A stretch of DNA of 64,000 nucleotides from Apostichopus japonicus (lineage: Eukaryota > Echinodermata > Holothuroidea > Aspidochirotida > Stichopodidae). Below the pieces are notes generated by a model. That model saw only the letters and a list, made by a program, of their open reading frames with translations, searched no databases and was not told where the DNA came from. The number at the start of each line of letters is the position of its first letter. Positions within the stretch are counted from its first letter, which is position 1. The translations under genes were made by a program, and so were the position numbers. The stretch covers positions 6,240,001 to 6,304,000 of the forward strand of contig NC_092573.1 of the NCBI RefSeq assembly GCF_037975245.1, given 5' to 3'. Below are positions 1-12,600 of the stretch, one piece after another.

Positions 1-1077
1 CGTATCAAAAGAATAAATCAATAGATACGATGTATTATTTAATACTCCTCCCCACACATGCAATGTACCTCTATCGATTTAGATGTGAGTATACGTTGAC
101 AGGTGCTTCAATACATAATGGAACTAAAAGGTCTTACCAAACAATTTTTTTATTTCTTAGATGCCTTCCGGGTACATTTCAACTGAGGGGTAGCAATATC
201 ATTTCATGCACCCTTATACTGTTATCTTCAGAAGATTTAAATCACCAAGTGTACAGTTTTACTTGCAGACGTCGAAGTGTGAGTTCTTTTCTACAAAGAT
301 ATACTCTCGGTTTGAATATTGCGTGTCAATATTGTAACTCTCGGATAAATATTTTATATTCCGACGGTATAACTATACGTAACTATGATAAATTTCAAAC
401 GTCTGAGAAATGCAAAACATGAGCAAACTCCCCCCCCCCCCCATATTAGCAGAGTTTACTTTTAAATATTAATTGTGAGGCAAAAAAAGTAGCTCGGTCA
501 ACCTATTTTCGCGAGCCGCACATTAAATCACACACACCCACACACATAAAAAGCATCATGTGCCCTACGAGCCTCCCTGCTTTGGTACGAAATTCTAAAT
601 CGCTCTCTATATAGTGATTCTCAGGTGAAAGGTTGGCTACGGTTTGACGAGTAGCTGATCCATGGCTTAATTCAGGCGTGATATAATATGAGCTGTTTTA
701 AGATATTTTTTATTTCATTCTCACTTCCTTTTCTTGGTTATAATGACTTACTTTTTAACTCAATTGCGTATATATATATACAGTGCATATCATAAGTATA
801 CAAAAAATATAAATCCAATTCGACGGGTAAAGTATACTTAATAGGTTCATATTGTGGATCATGTTAGCTGTAATTTGTTGGTGTTTAAGTAGTTTATACT
901 TACTTAACCTAGATTTCACATTTGAACTCAAATTTTGCGGTGTATAGGGTTTCCTACCGAGGTGGCTAGCGATCCAGTAAGATTACAAAAAAAAAGTTAA
1001 AGTCTGTAGGATGTGGGTAGAATGTGTTCAACTTATCCTATGATTTTGTATGACCTGACTGCCTGATGTACGTCATC
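1..1077. other. Intergenic, no gene seen
   Basis: A+T-rich DNA. The longest open frame (30-422, plus, 130 codons) has no recognisable domain, and about one such frame is expected by chance in 64 kb of this composition. A C14-type run lies near 430-443 and a short (CA)n at 530-546. Nothing else is supported. Confidence 0.6.
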
Positions 1078-1122
1078 GGGTCAGGGTCAGTTTAGTCTTT
1101 ATGACGTCACTGTATATATGCA
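1078..1122 (+). promoter_or_regulatory. Promoter-like cluster: GGGTCA repeat, CRE, TATA
   Basis: Two adjacent GGGTCA half-sites (1078-1089) are followed by a perfect palindromic CRE, TGACGTCA (1102-1109), and a TATATA stretch about 3 bp beyond it. The order and spacing look like a core promoter with a CREB/ATF site, but no first exon can be recognised downstream and TATATA is common in this window. Treat it as a motif cluster only. Confidence 0.2.
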
Positions 1123-3086
1123 TATTCACAAGGTGTGTGTTGATTTAAAGCTACACCAGTTGATAGGAAAATCCAGAAGGAGAATTGTAATGAATCAAAC
1201 GCAAACAATTGGCAAAGTGTTCTCTCCAAATGAAATTTAATTATAAGATAAATAAAATTTCATATTAAATGTTGTATGGAGAAACATTGCGAAATATTAC
1301 ACGATCTTATCATGTAATTTGCACCAATATTATTGTGTGACGGATAACCTGTGACATTGTATCGATTATAATATGAAACACCATCAGATTATTTTATCGA
1401 TCCTATAGCCCAACATACATATACTAACCATGTTACATACACTATATACCAATCGGAAACTTGCAATTTTTGATGAACGTTTCACCTGAGAATTTTTATG
1501 ATTACGCTCCATCCAGCATGTAAAAAAAAAAGATCCCCAATCCAAGATCTTTACAACAAGTTGCGACCCTCCACGAGTCTTAAGATATTGCTGATATGTC
1601 ATTCACCAACACAAATAATAAACGGAAGGGGGCGGGGGGGGGGGGATAAATCACGGTACTTTATACCGATACGTGTACCCTTGCATATTGTACCGGTATG
1701 TTTGTTTCGATACCCGTAGCGGTACCTTACACTGTGTTTCTCATTAATAATAAATTGTCCCCCGGGCATGCTACTGAATTGCAAATAATCTAACAGTTGT
1801 CGCATGTATTCATATTGAATGCAATACAGTGATCTGAACGCGGGTTATAACTAGGCTTCGGTTAACTTCCCGTATACTATGGGGCACCATATAAGAATCA
1901 TCATTTATTTCATAATACCATATTAGTTTCGCACACATTTTGTGAGCAATTTTGATTAAGAAATTTAGATTATACGATACCCCTCCCCCACATCCCCACC
2001 CCAATATTCGGCCATATCCCCGTGCACAACCATACTTCTCTTACTTTCACCGCCATGGCTCTCTGAGTATCTATATTTGACAGTGTTGTTTTTTGTAATT
2101 TGTTTTAATTAAACTTTACTCACTTTGGTCGATATATCACAAGTTAATCGACTAACTCAAATTTAAAAAAAAAGAGACTTTATAACAAAAAACAATGCAG
2201 CTTTCTCTTGCAACGATTACTCCATAAATAACCCTTCCCATGCCATTATTCTCATTAGAGTTGCGATGTTTAGACAGCCATCTATACGGAACACTCGTAT
2301 GATGGCGTCAAATTATTTCCATGCAAAGTGATTTCAACCGGTATTTCATGCCTCTGAACTCACAATTTACTTCAAACCGTAAAATATGAATTAACTTTCA
2401 CCTGCATGGGGATCGTAGCAGGGCTGGCCCAGCTTTCATTACATTAAGGCCATAAATCGAGTTATTTTTATAGTTATATACCGTGACGTGTCTATCAATG
2501 TTTATCTACCTTAGATATAGATCAATAGACGTAACGGGTTATCGCTGGTACAGAGTAGAGTAATTGATGTCTCCGTGGAATGTGTTTCTTATATTAGGTA
2601 TTCAACTCTCTGAACTTTTTGTCTATTCATGAGATAAGATTTTCTCTATATCTTCATATGGTGTCTTATTTTCTGATAATTTGCTAATTAATCGACAATA
2701 AACACGACCTTTGTAAGAGACTGACATCTTGTTGATTGACAAGCGAATATATTGCTTAATGAATCATATTTATGTCGCGTGTCAGAAAACACGCTGCGAT
2801 AATTATCTAATGGATTAAAATGGACAACTCCAAGATGTTAACGGATCAGCCTACCACCCCCCCCCCGCACACCCGTTAACGATAAATAGTGTCACATGAC
2901 TAGTGTTAGACACGAATATTTCAAAAACACATAGTATTTCATCATTTATTTTCATTCGCACCGTTTTAATGATGTCACCAAACTAATATGTTCAACGACA
3001 ACTAATGAAAATTATATCCACATTGTTTAAAGAAAATGTTTGCAATAAACCTGCAATACGATTGTATTTTGTACACCCTGAATTAT

Positions 3087-3090
<4 letters not shown>
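1123..3090. other. Intergenic, no gene seen
   Basis: No coding signal on either strand. Poly-G near 1627-1645 is followed by a short stretch rich in TACCG/CGGTA inverted motifs (1654-1727), which may be the worn end of a repeat. Poly-C lies near 2858-2866. The small open frames at 1384-2004 on both strands overlap one another and lack domains. Confidence 0.6.
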
Positions 3091-4064
<974 letters not shown>

Positions 4065-4110
4065 ATGGCCATTAGAGAAAAATTAAACATTGTAATAAAT
4101 AAAGATAAAC

Positions 4111-4275
4111 ATACAAAAATGAAGCACATGTGGCTAGATGACGTCATATGTAGATTTGATGACGTCATATGCAGATTTGATCAAGTCTACAGCCTTGTGT
4201 ATGATGGAACATTAAACGGTGGTATCTCTAAAATGAAGCATTTGTGGGTAGATGATGTCATATGTAGATTTGGGA
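4111..4275 (+). repeat. Short repeats carrying CRE palindromes
   Basis: A 21-bp unit (GATGACGTCATATG plus AGATTTG) occurs twice in tandem at 4138-4178 and once more, degenerate (TGATGTCA), at 4252-4273. A copy of the leading ATGAAGCA-TTGTGG-TAGAT segment precedes both the first and third units. Two of the three carry the perfect TGACGTCA palindrome (4139-4146, 4160-4167). CREB/ATF factors bind such sites in animals, but regulation of any gene here is inference. The 112-codon frame across it (4065-4403) is not a supported gene. Confidence 0.5.
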
Positions 4276-4582
4276 GGGGGCTGTTCATATATTCATCTCT
4301 ATCATATAGACCAATAATGATGGATCGGTTTGTGACTGTTTTAGAAGGATTTTTTTTGCGTTTGCAAAAGATTGCGAAGCAAAAATTGCTGAAAAATGTC
4401 TGAACCTTTAAGCGAAAACCTCCTCCTGATAGCAATACTGTATTGCCAAGATATTATTTTTTTTCAAAGTTTTTTTTAATAATATTCTGTAAATGCATCA
4501 GGCAACAGCAGGAGAACATCAGGAGAACTCAGCTGAAAATGCAATTTTATTTCTTTTTAATTTTTCAATCATTTATCTACAG

Positions 4583-4649
4583 AGGAAAAGAACATTTGTA
4601 CAAGACATTTCTGATGAAATTCTACGTATATACACAGAACTATGGCCAG
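4583..4649 (+). CDS. Possible internal coding exon, unknown protein
   Basis: A 67-nt stretch is bounded by a good acceptor (TTTATCTACAG, ending 4582, after a T-rich tract) and a good donor (CAG/GTAAGA at 4650). Read from its first base it is fully open, 22 codons plus one base, and gives a normal-looking hydrophilic peptide that includes QDISDEILRIYTELWP. A second frame is also open, so the reading frame is a judgement on composition. No neighbouring exon in matching phase was found by eye on either side, and I do not recognise the family. It could be one exon of a plus-strand gene with long introns, or a chance pairing of splice-like sites in T-rich DNA. It does not overlap the receptor gene, which is on the other strand. 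Confidence 0.28.
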
Positions 4650-4689
4650 GTAAGACAACATTCTAAATGTAAAAGGTTCCCAGAATAAA

Positions 4690-6576
4690 TCAACAAGAAG
4701 ATTAGAATGGCCGTAAGTTAAGCTATTGAAGAATTTTGCTCAGATCACTTTGCAGACTTCCCACTGTGATATATTTCCCTGGAGAAGTTAAAGGTTAAGC
4801 TAGTCAAAACCAGTTAAAGTCAATCTTCCACATCTCGAGTTAGGAGCAAGATATTGAGATCGGGTTTTACCCTTATCAGTGATGAATATCTCTCTAACCA
4901 GTAATTTATACTTTAACATTGTTTGTCACCAGGAAATGTGTTTAACTAACTGAAGTCTCTGTTAACAACAGATATTACTTACAATTTGTTGTTAGTTGAG
5001 ATATTTCCCGAAACCTAACATGTGTTCTTTAAAAGAAAATGTAATTGGTAAAAAAAAATGCCAGCCTACTAGATTCTTTTCATCAATCCAATAGTAAGTA
5101 TAGCAATTAATCAAAGATTAATTCAACTTTGAAAGGTTCCGCATATTTATATTAACCATCAAAGCAGCAAGCAAAATGAAAATGTTCACCAGATTTTTGT
5201 CTTTGCTATTATTCAATGAAGCGAATAAACTGTATTATCATCGGATTCAGTATTTGCCTTATTTCAAAATGACAGTTATATGATTTAATAGCAATGTTGT
5301 ACAAAATAATCACCTATAAGATTTTAAATCTATAAGTCCATATGTTGTAACGTACGCCAGGGTTGCAAATATCAGCGAATAAATTGCATTTTAACAAAAT
5401 ACTCAGACGTAATCATCCCTTCGATGTACTCTTCTCTCATAAGACATTCAACTACCTCGAAGATATAATTGCATCGTAATTGTTGCCGCAAATATAGAAA
5501 AGGTATTGGAGACACGAACGAAAGGGGCGGCTTGCTTTTTCAGTATACTTATAAACTAACTATTTTAGGGTGACATTCTCACCTTTATATATCCAAGTGA
5601 CAAAGGCGTAAAGTCACTCCGGTAATGAAGGTAATAAAAATTTAAAAGGCTTACTAAGGTTTCATAAAAATCTTGATATTTGACTTTATAGTGAGCTTGA
5701 ATACTTAAATTCAATATGTGTTTGGTGGTCGGAGCGGTGTTTCGACAGGTTATAAGTTTAACTGTATCGAACGTGTATATTGGATATTAAATCTGATTTT
5801 TATGATTTTCATGAATAAGGATAACCTACAACTATACTCACATGATCATGATTTTTCGAATGCCCATTTTTAGATGTGATTCAGTCCAGTATGAAATACA
5901 TATCATTTATTTAATTATGTTATAAACTGAAGTTAGAGATAGGATTTAAGCTTTATATTTAACACGTTACAAATAACAAGCCAAATTCCATTTCATCAAT
6001 TTTTGTTTGTTTGTTTTTTGGTCTCTTGAATTATTCAATATTTTTCTGCTTCGACTGTGTCAAGAGAGCAAATATTTCACCGGTGACATTAACTAGACTG
6101 TCTATTTTTAACCTTTACGCAAATGTCTGTTGTTTGTTGCAGTTTACATATAATGACTTCGGGGTAGGTTTCACTTTACTGATTTGATTTATCGGCCCCA
6201 GAAAAAAAATATTGATATGAAGAAAGATTGATAGAGTCATGGTAGATTGGGAGAGGTAACCGGAATGCATAAATATCGATAAACTCTCCGTAAAGGAAGA
6301 CATATTGAGACCTTTTGTCATTATATTTCTCAATATATTCGTGATTCAACGAGCATGTTTTCTAACCTCGACTACGCAATACCCATATTGACATAGGATC
6401 GAAAGGGTGAACAGTAAGGAGTAAGGGTAACGGTGAGCAGGGTATGGTAATGTGTTGTGCAAATATGTGCATCCTATAACAGCCGTAGATTTGTCATTGA
6501 AATGGCATACACTAAACAATTCACAACATTCCATATGTTAATCACAATAATTTACAACACAGATTAAGTATTGATC
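4690..6576. other. Intergenic, no gene seen
   Basis: A+T-rich, without repeats longer than short runs. Small minus frames at 6115-6333 and 6346-6534 have no domains or splice context. Nothing else is visible. Confidence 0.6.
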
Positions 6577-7545
6577 ATGCAACAGTTTGAAATGTTTTCA
6601 TGTAGGAACTAGCTAGAGAACTTCAAGTCAACAATGATGTTTTGCTGGTTTGATTAGTTTGTTCTGTTCTCTTCTGTCCTGTCAGGTTCTGTGAGTCATG
6701 CCACAGTTTGAAATGTAGAGAATGTCAAGTAACAAGTCACAAATCGTTGTTTATTTGTCCTATTCTGTTCTGTTCTGTTTTTCATGCAACAGTTTGAAAT
6801 GCAGAGAACTACAAGTTACAAGTTCCACATGTTTGTTCGTTTGCAATTCACACATGTTTGGTGTTTGTTTGCAATTAACACATGTTTGTTGTTTGTTTGA
6901 TGGTTTTGTTCCGTTAGTCATGCAACAGTTTGAAATGCAGAGAACTACTAGTTACAAGTTCCACATGTTTGTTCGTTTGCAATTCACACATGTTTGTTTG
7001 TTTGTTTGCAATTAACACATGTTTGTTGTTTGTTTGATGGTTTTGTTCCGTTAGTCATGCAACAGTTTGAAATGTAGAGAACTACTAGTTACAAGTTCCA
7101 CATGTTTGTTCGTTTGCAATTCACACATGTTTGGTGTTTGTTTGCAATTCACACATGTTTGTTGTTTGTTTGATGGTTTTGTTCCGTTAGTCATGCAACA
7201 GTTTGAAATGCAGAGAACTACTAGTTACAAGTTCCACATGTTTGTTCGTTTGCAATTCACACATGTTTGTTTGTTTGATGGTTTTGTTTCCGTTAGTCAT
7301 GCAACAGTTTGAAATGTAGAGAACTACAAGGAGATTCACATATTTCTTTGTTTGCGAGTCACAAATGTTTGATGTTCGTTTGCAATTCACACATGTTTGT
7401 TTGTTTGATGGTTTTGTTTCCGTTAGTCATGCAACAGTTTGAAATGTAGAGAACTACAAGGAGATTCACATGTTTCTTTGTTTGCGAGTCACAAATGTTT
7501 GATGTTCGTTTGCAATTCACACATGTATGTTTGTTTGATTGTTTT
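6577..7545 (+). repeat. Minisatellite, unit 106-137 bp
   Basis: Full units begin with CATGCAACAGTTTGAAATG at 6783, 6919, 7056, 7192, 7298 and 7428. Degenerate starts occur at 6577 and 6698. Spacing is 136, 137, 136, 106 and 130 bp. Length changes come from gain or loss of an inner CACATGTTTGTTTGTTTG block, so the array has two levels of repetition. It lies downstream (3') of the receptor stop codon. The frames at 6722-7390 on both strands are read-through of the array, not genes. Confidence 0.93.
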
Positions 7546-8132
7546 GTTTTTTATTCTTTTGGTTTGCATGAGCAGAAGTTTGTTTAATTAACGAGATTAA
7601 TTATTCTTAAACAGTCACGAATTATGTGGAAGAGAATATAAAATAATGAAAATAATCCATAAAGTGCAAGAGCCAAATTTGACATTCTCATATTATTTTT
7701 AAACTTATGTTTTTAAATGTTACTATTTTATATGGTTATGTTCCATCCACAGCACCACAGACTTTCCAGTGACATTCGTCTTACCTTATAACAGATAAGT
7801 GGGAAAATAAAGGGAATCCCATGCCATATCTTTAACATAAAGGGCCAATATGTTATCTTAAGTGTACTGCCTAATGAAAGAAAGTCGTTCATCGACATCA
7901 TGCCAAGAACTATATATGTCTCTGGTGTTTCAGCTGACTTCGTATATCATCCTCCAAGTACAAGTTGCCTGGTCTCATATTTACTAACGTAACAATAATT
8001 TCGTAACTAGGGGAAACCAATTTAAACAAAAAGCTCTAGAATATCTATTGATGATTGCGTCTCCGACTTTTGCAAGCAAACACACACATACATATAGATA
8101 TGTTTGTTTATGAATTCTCGTAAAGAATACTC
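7546..8132 (-). other. 3' flank / probable 3' UTR of the receptor gene
   Basis: Noncoding sequence directly after the minus-strand stop codon. The nearest AATAAA on that strand is at 7555-7550, at the minisatellite edge, which would give a 3' UTR of about 580 nt. This is an inference. A splice-like GTAAGA (minus) lies near 7772 with no convincing exon. Confidence 0.35.
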
Positions 8133-8956
8133 TCAAACAAAGTCATCGTCCAATGAATATTTACGTCGAAGAATCTCAGCTCTGTGATTGATAATGTCCT
8201 GATCGACCTCTGTTGATATTCGAAGAGGAGATCCTTCGTGTACGTTTGGCCGACCGGTCGGAGAAAGTGGAGAAGTTAGCTGATCTTGTCGACCATCGGA
8301 CATCTTTCGACTGGTTAAGTCATTAGACGACCTCCTAACGCCTAACAATTTGGGATCAAATGGCATATCGACAGATTGCCTCCGCACACCTGCTCTTGTT
8401 GTACTAGTTGGTGGCATTGCCGAATTTCTCTTCTTTGAAAAGCGATTAGAATGACATGCTTCGTGTAGTATCTCCCTGTAATACCTTCCAGTCAGAGCAT
8501 AAACGAAGGGATTAAGAGCCGCATTGGAATAAGCTAAACAAAGGCAAAATGTGTGAAAAGGTCGATTGAATTTATGTTTGTCGCTTCCACTTAGATATCC
8601 TACTAAATGTATCACATGAAGAGGTCCCCAACATATTCCGAAGAGCAGTACCACCAGGACTGTCATTTGGGTGACTTTAACCTTCTGACGTCTACGAGTG
8701 TCGTTATAAGCGTTGTGCAGAGATGCTAATTGATATTTGTTCCAAATTGACCGCACGATCCTAAGATAACAATAAGACATGATAATGAAAGGGATAATAT
8801 ACATAACAAACTTGGCGATAATCTCATAAGAGACGAAATAAGTGTTCTCTAAATCTTCAACGCCACAGTAACGAATGTAACTAGTTATGTCGCACGTCAT
8901 TGCCATTTCGTTGACTTTAAAAAACACTAAGCTCGGAAGATGAACGAGGAGCGAAA
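8133..8956 (-). CDS. Kisspeptin-type GPCR, last exon (TM4-TM7, C-tail)
   Basis: This is the terminal exon of a class A peptide receptor, a plasma-membrane protein that couples a neuropeptide to G proteins. The exon starts at 8956, after the acceptor TTTTTATGTTCACAG. The ATG at 8966 is intronic. Two bases complete a codon begun in the upstream exon (14062), so the phase is right. In order it encodes the rest of TM4, an extracellular loop 2 with two cysteines (MTCDITSYIRYCG), TM5, a basic loop 3 (RRRQKVK), TM6 with the CWGP form of CWxP, TM7 with LAYSNAALNPFVY (NPxxY), helix 8 with a candidate palmitoyl Cys, and a roughly 110-residue tail with RRQS, RRSS and RRKYS kinase-type sites, ending DDDFV. 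CWGP and SNxALNP are typical of KISS1R. Galanin and allatostatin-A receptors are the main alternatives. As I recall, human KISS1R has one more intron in this part, so its last two exons would be fused here. Confidence 0.85.
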
Positions 8957-9689
8957 CTGTGAACATAAAAAGAGAGACAAATAATATAATAATTGAGATA
9001 GATTTTTATTATTTTATTATTATGATATCTTGAAAACATTATGTTGATATGTCGATTCCGTTAAAGGTGTATGTGTAAACGATGTTAACAATAACTTTCC
9101 AATGTTTTCCTTTGGTTTGACGTTATATCATCTTAAGATTCGTGGGGGCTTTTGCGCGCGCGTGTGTTTATCCTGCGAAACTTACCGCAAACTTACCATG
9201 CCTGTGCATATAGAAAACAAAATATTACATTAATTATACGAGATATGTTACTGACAACCGCCAAAAACACGAATTTCATAGGATATAAATTGATGATTAC
9301 TAGCATCAGATGTATTGCCAAAGGAAATTTTCTTATTATTAAGCACTAAACCTGCATAACCTGGCCTGTTTTGCTGGAATCAGAGCGATCAGCTGGAATC
9401 ATTGGTAGCAGCAATCTGGATATCTGAATTCATATACGTCCATCCGTAAAATCTCGAATAGGATACGTTTACTAAATAATAGAGAGTTGGTCTTTCAGTC
9501 AAAATATATCTGATCTTGTTTGAAATGTATTAAACATGGGGACCTAGTGTTGTGGAAACCCTCAAAAGTGACCATTATAAAAAAGAAGTACCCATTTTTC
9601 CTAGTAATAAGAACTTTGTCAATTTTTATAACAACAATCAAAGGACTCCAAATTGTTATCTAATGCATGAGCCTGTGTTGAGAATATGG

Positions 9690-12600
9690 TTATTACATTT
9701 TGTAACATAGCGCTTGAGTGTGGCTGCTGCAACGTGTTTATTACGCGTAATTTTGTTCATTTTCACGGAGCACATTGTACAGTTTTGATTACATTGCTGC
9801 ACTGTTGTTTCGTGCTGTTTAGTGTTCCATTCGGTGGAATGTCTTCCAGTTTTCATTCCGGAAAGAGGGTGATTTGTGTACCTTTCTAGATTATCTGGTT
9901 TGAATATATATGCTACACAAGCCTAGCCATGGAAGTACAGTGTAATACAGTGAATCAATATAGTGTTTGCAGGAACATCTTCCCACACACTGGGATTATA
10001 CGCTACAGTGCTTCTCAATTGTATCACTACCGGTCAATTTGTAAGCCGCGCATACGTCCACCGCAGGCAGTGATTGACATATTACGGGATTATGGGATTT
10101 ACAGATCCAGGGGTTGTCGCGGTCAAGGGGCTAGGAATCGCAGAACTGTTAAATGGCGATCTTTGTGGGACCACAACAACGGTGTCCATCGTGAACTTCT
10201 CCGATATTTCCCGACAGAAACCAGGTATGATAACAATGATCACTGTAGTTTCGGCCTAATTAATGCTCGCTCCCTACGAAACAAGTGTGAACAGTTCTTA
10301 CACTTTGTGGTGACTGAAAACTTGGATTTCTGTATCGTTGTTGAATCGTGGATCAAGGATAGTGACACAATTGAGATCGCCAGTTTAAAAGCCGATGGCT
10401 ACAACTTTGTCAATGTTGAACGTAAAGATCGCATCGGTGGCGGTATAGGAATTTTCTACAAAAACAATATTTCGGTCGAAGTAATTGATTCCGGGGAACG
10501 CTCATCTTTCGAATTTGCTCTTTTCAACATCAGAATTGGTTCGTTTGTGAATGATGTAGCCGCTATATATAGACCACCATATTCGGCAAATCATCCGATT
10601 ACAATAAATACATTTCTTACGGAGTTTTCTGATTACACCAGTGACTTATTCCTTACATCGAACAGATGCATGCTCTTGGGCGATTTTAACATTCGCGTCA
10701 ATCGTGTTCTTGAACCAGGCTCAGAGGCATTTATCAACTTGCTCAATGCATTATCGCTGAATCAATTGGTTTCTGGTCCAACTCATATATCTGGGAATAC
10801 TCTGGACCTGATACTTGTCCGGGAAAACAGTGACTTTTCTGTCACAAATATTAGGACGGATTTTTCTCTTTCCGATCACCGATTCATATTGGCGACTCTA
10901 TCTACATCTCGCCCAGTACTGGTGCGGAAACAAATTCAGTTCCGCAAGTTGAATTCGATTGATCGGGAGAGATTTACATCGGATCTTAGTTACGAAATGG
11001 ATGGGATGATGGCACTTGATTCTCTTGATGATCTGGTAACCGCCTATAATATCCGTACCGAGAGAGTATTGAACGATCATGCCCCTGTCATCTCTAAAGT
11101 AATAACTGTTCGCCAAAGTGTTCCGTGGTTTGATAATGAGGCGTCAAGGCTGAAAACTAAAACACGGAATGCAGAGCGGCGATGGTTGAAACATCCAACC
11201 TCTGAGAATCATGATTCGTTTCGTTCATTCCGTAACGAATACAAAAACCATGTCGAAGCATTGAAAAGCACCTTCATTCGGAGGAAGATTGAATCATGTG
11301 GCAACGACACCCGTCAACTGTTTGCTACCGTCGCCAACATTACTGGCAGTACAAAGACCAATCCTCTACCGGAGGGTGTGTCAGACGATCAGCTGGCTGG
11401 TGACTTTGCCACGTATTTTTATAACAAGGTCGATGTCATCCGGAATGAGCTCGAGCACCATCCTATCTTCATCCCACCCGAGATGAGCGTACCACCTTTT
11501 GCTTCATTTTCTACCATTGATGTATCGACGGCTACAGCACTCATTCGTAATGCAAAGCCTACGACTTGCCAGCTTGATCCCTTGCCATCGTCTCTTGTCA
11601 AAGAACATTATGACATATTTGCTCCTATATTTTGCAAAATAATTAATACATCGCTCTCCACTGGTAATTTTCACCCTGACTGGAAACAAGCTATTGTCAA
11701 ACCACTATTGAAGAAAACTAACCTCGATCATATAAAGAAGAACTATCGCCCGGTTAGTAATCTGTCCTTCCTTTCAAAGATAGTGGAGAAGGCCTCTCTG
11801 ATTAGTTTTACTGAACACATCGAGAATCACGGTCTCCTTCCTCCGTATCAAAGTGCATACAGGGCCAACCATAGTACGGAAACACTCTTACTGAAATTAT
11901 ATAATGATATCATGTGCAATATGGAGCGCCAGTTATTAACTCCATTTGCCGCAATGGACTTGAGTGCCGCGTTTGACACAGTCAACCACCAGCTGTTATT
12001 GGACATTCTCAAGAAGTGCTTCGGAGTTCACGGGGTAGCTAGAAAATGGGTATCGTCGTATTTATCTGAGAGACAATTCGCTGTTTGTATAAACAAATCA
12101 CTTTCTACGCCGATGAAGGTCAATTTCTCTGTACCACAGGGTAGTATAAATGGACCAGTATATTTCACCTGCTATACTAGCACAATGAACACATGTATCA
12201 GTGATGACCAATTCCTCATTGGCTACGCCGATGACCACAGTATCTACTCTAGTTTTAAACCCGGAGATGTTTCTTCAGAATTTGAGTCAATCAGGGGTCT
12301 TTCATCAACTCTAGAAAATGTGAAACTCTGGATGAAATTTAACCGTCTTACGATGAATGATGAAAAATCGGAGTTTATCGTTTTCGGAAGCAATCACCAA
12401 CTACCAAAGTGCAATACAGACGTTTTATCCATTGGGGACACTCCTGTCCGTCGTACCCATAGTGTGAAGCTACTAGGTGTTTACTTGGATGAAACCCTCA
12501 ATCTCAAACATCATATTTCCATGAAAGCTCGTGCATCAGCCCTCGCCATGTTTAATCTGAAGAAGATCCGGAAATATTTGGACAAGTCGACATGTCTCAA

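Noticed and set aside
30-422. 130-codon plus frame at the window start
   Set aside because: No domain, no splice or promoter context, and about the length expected by chance.
6722-7390. Repeating 67-97-codon frames on both strands
   Set aside because: Translations of the minisatellite. The repeat period and frame changes follow the array, not a gene.
8957-8966. ATG at 8966 as the receptor start
   Set aside because: It lies in the intron, just before the acceptor CACAG. TM1-TM3 would be missing, and the exon joins 14062 in phase.
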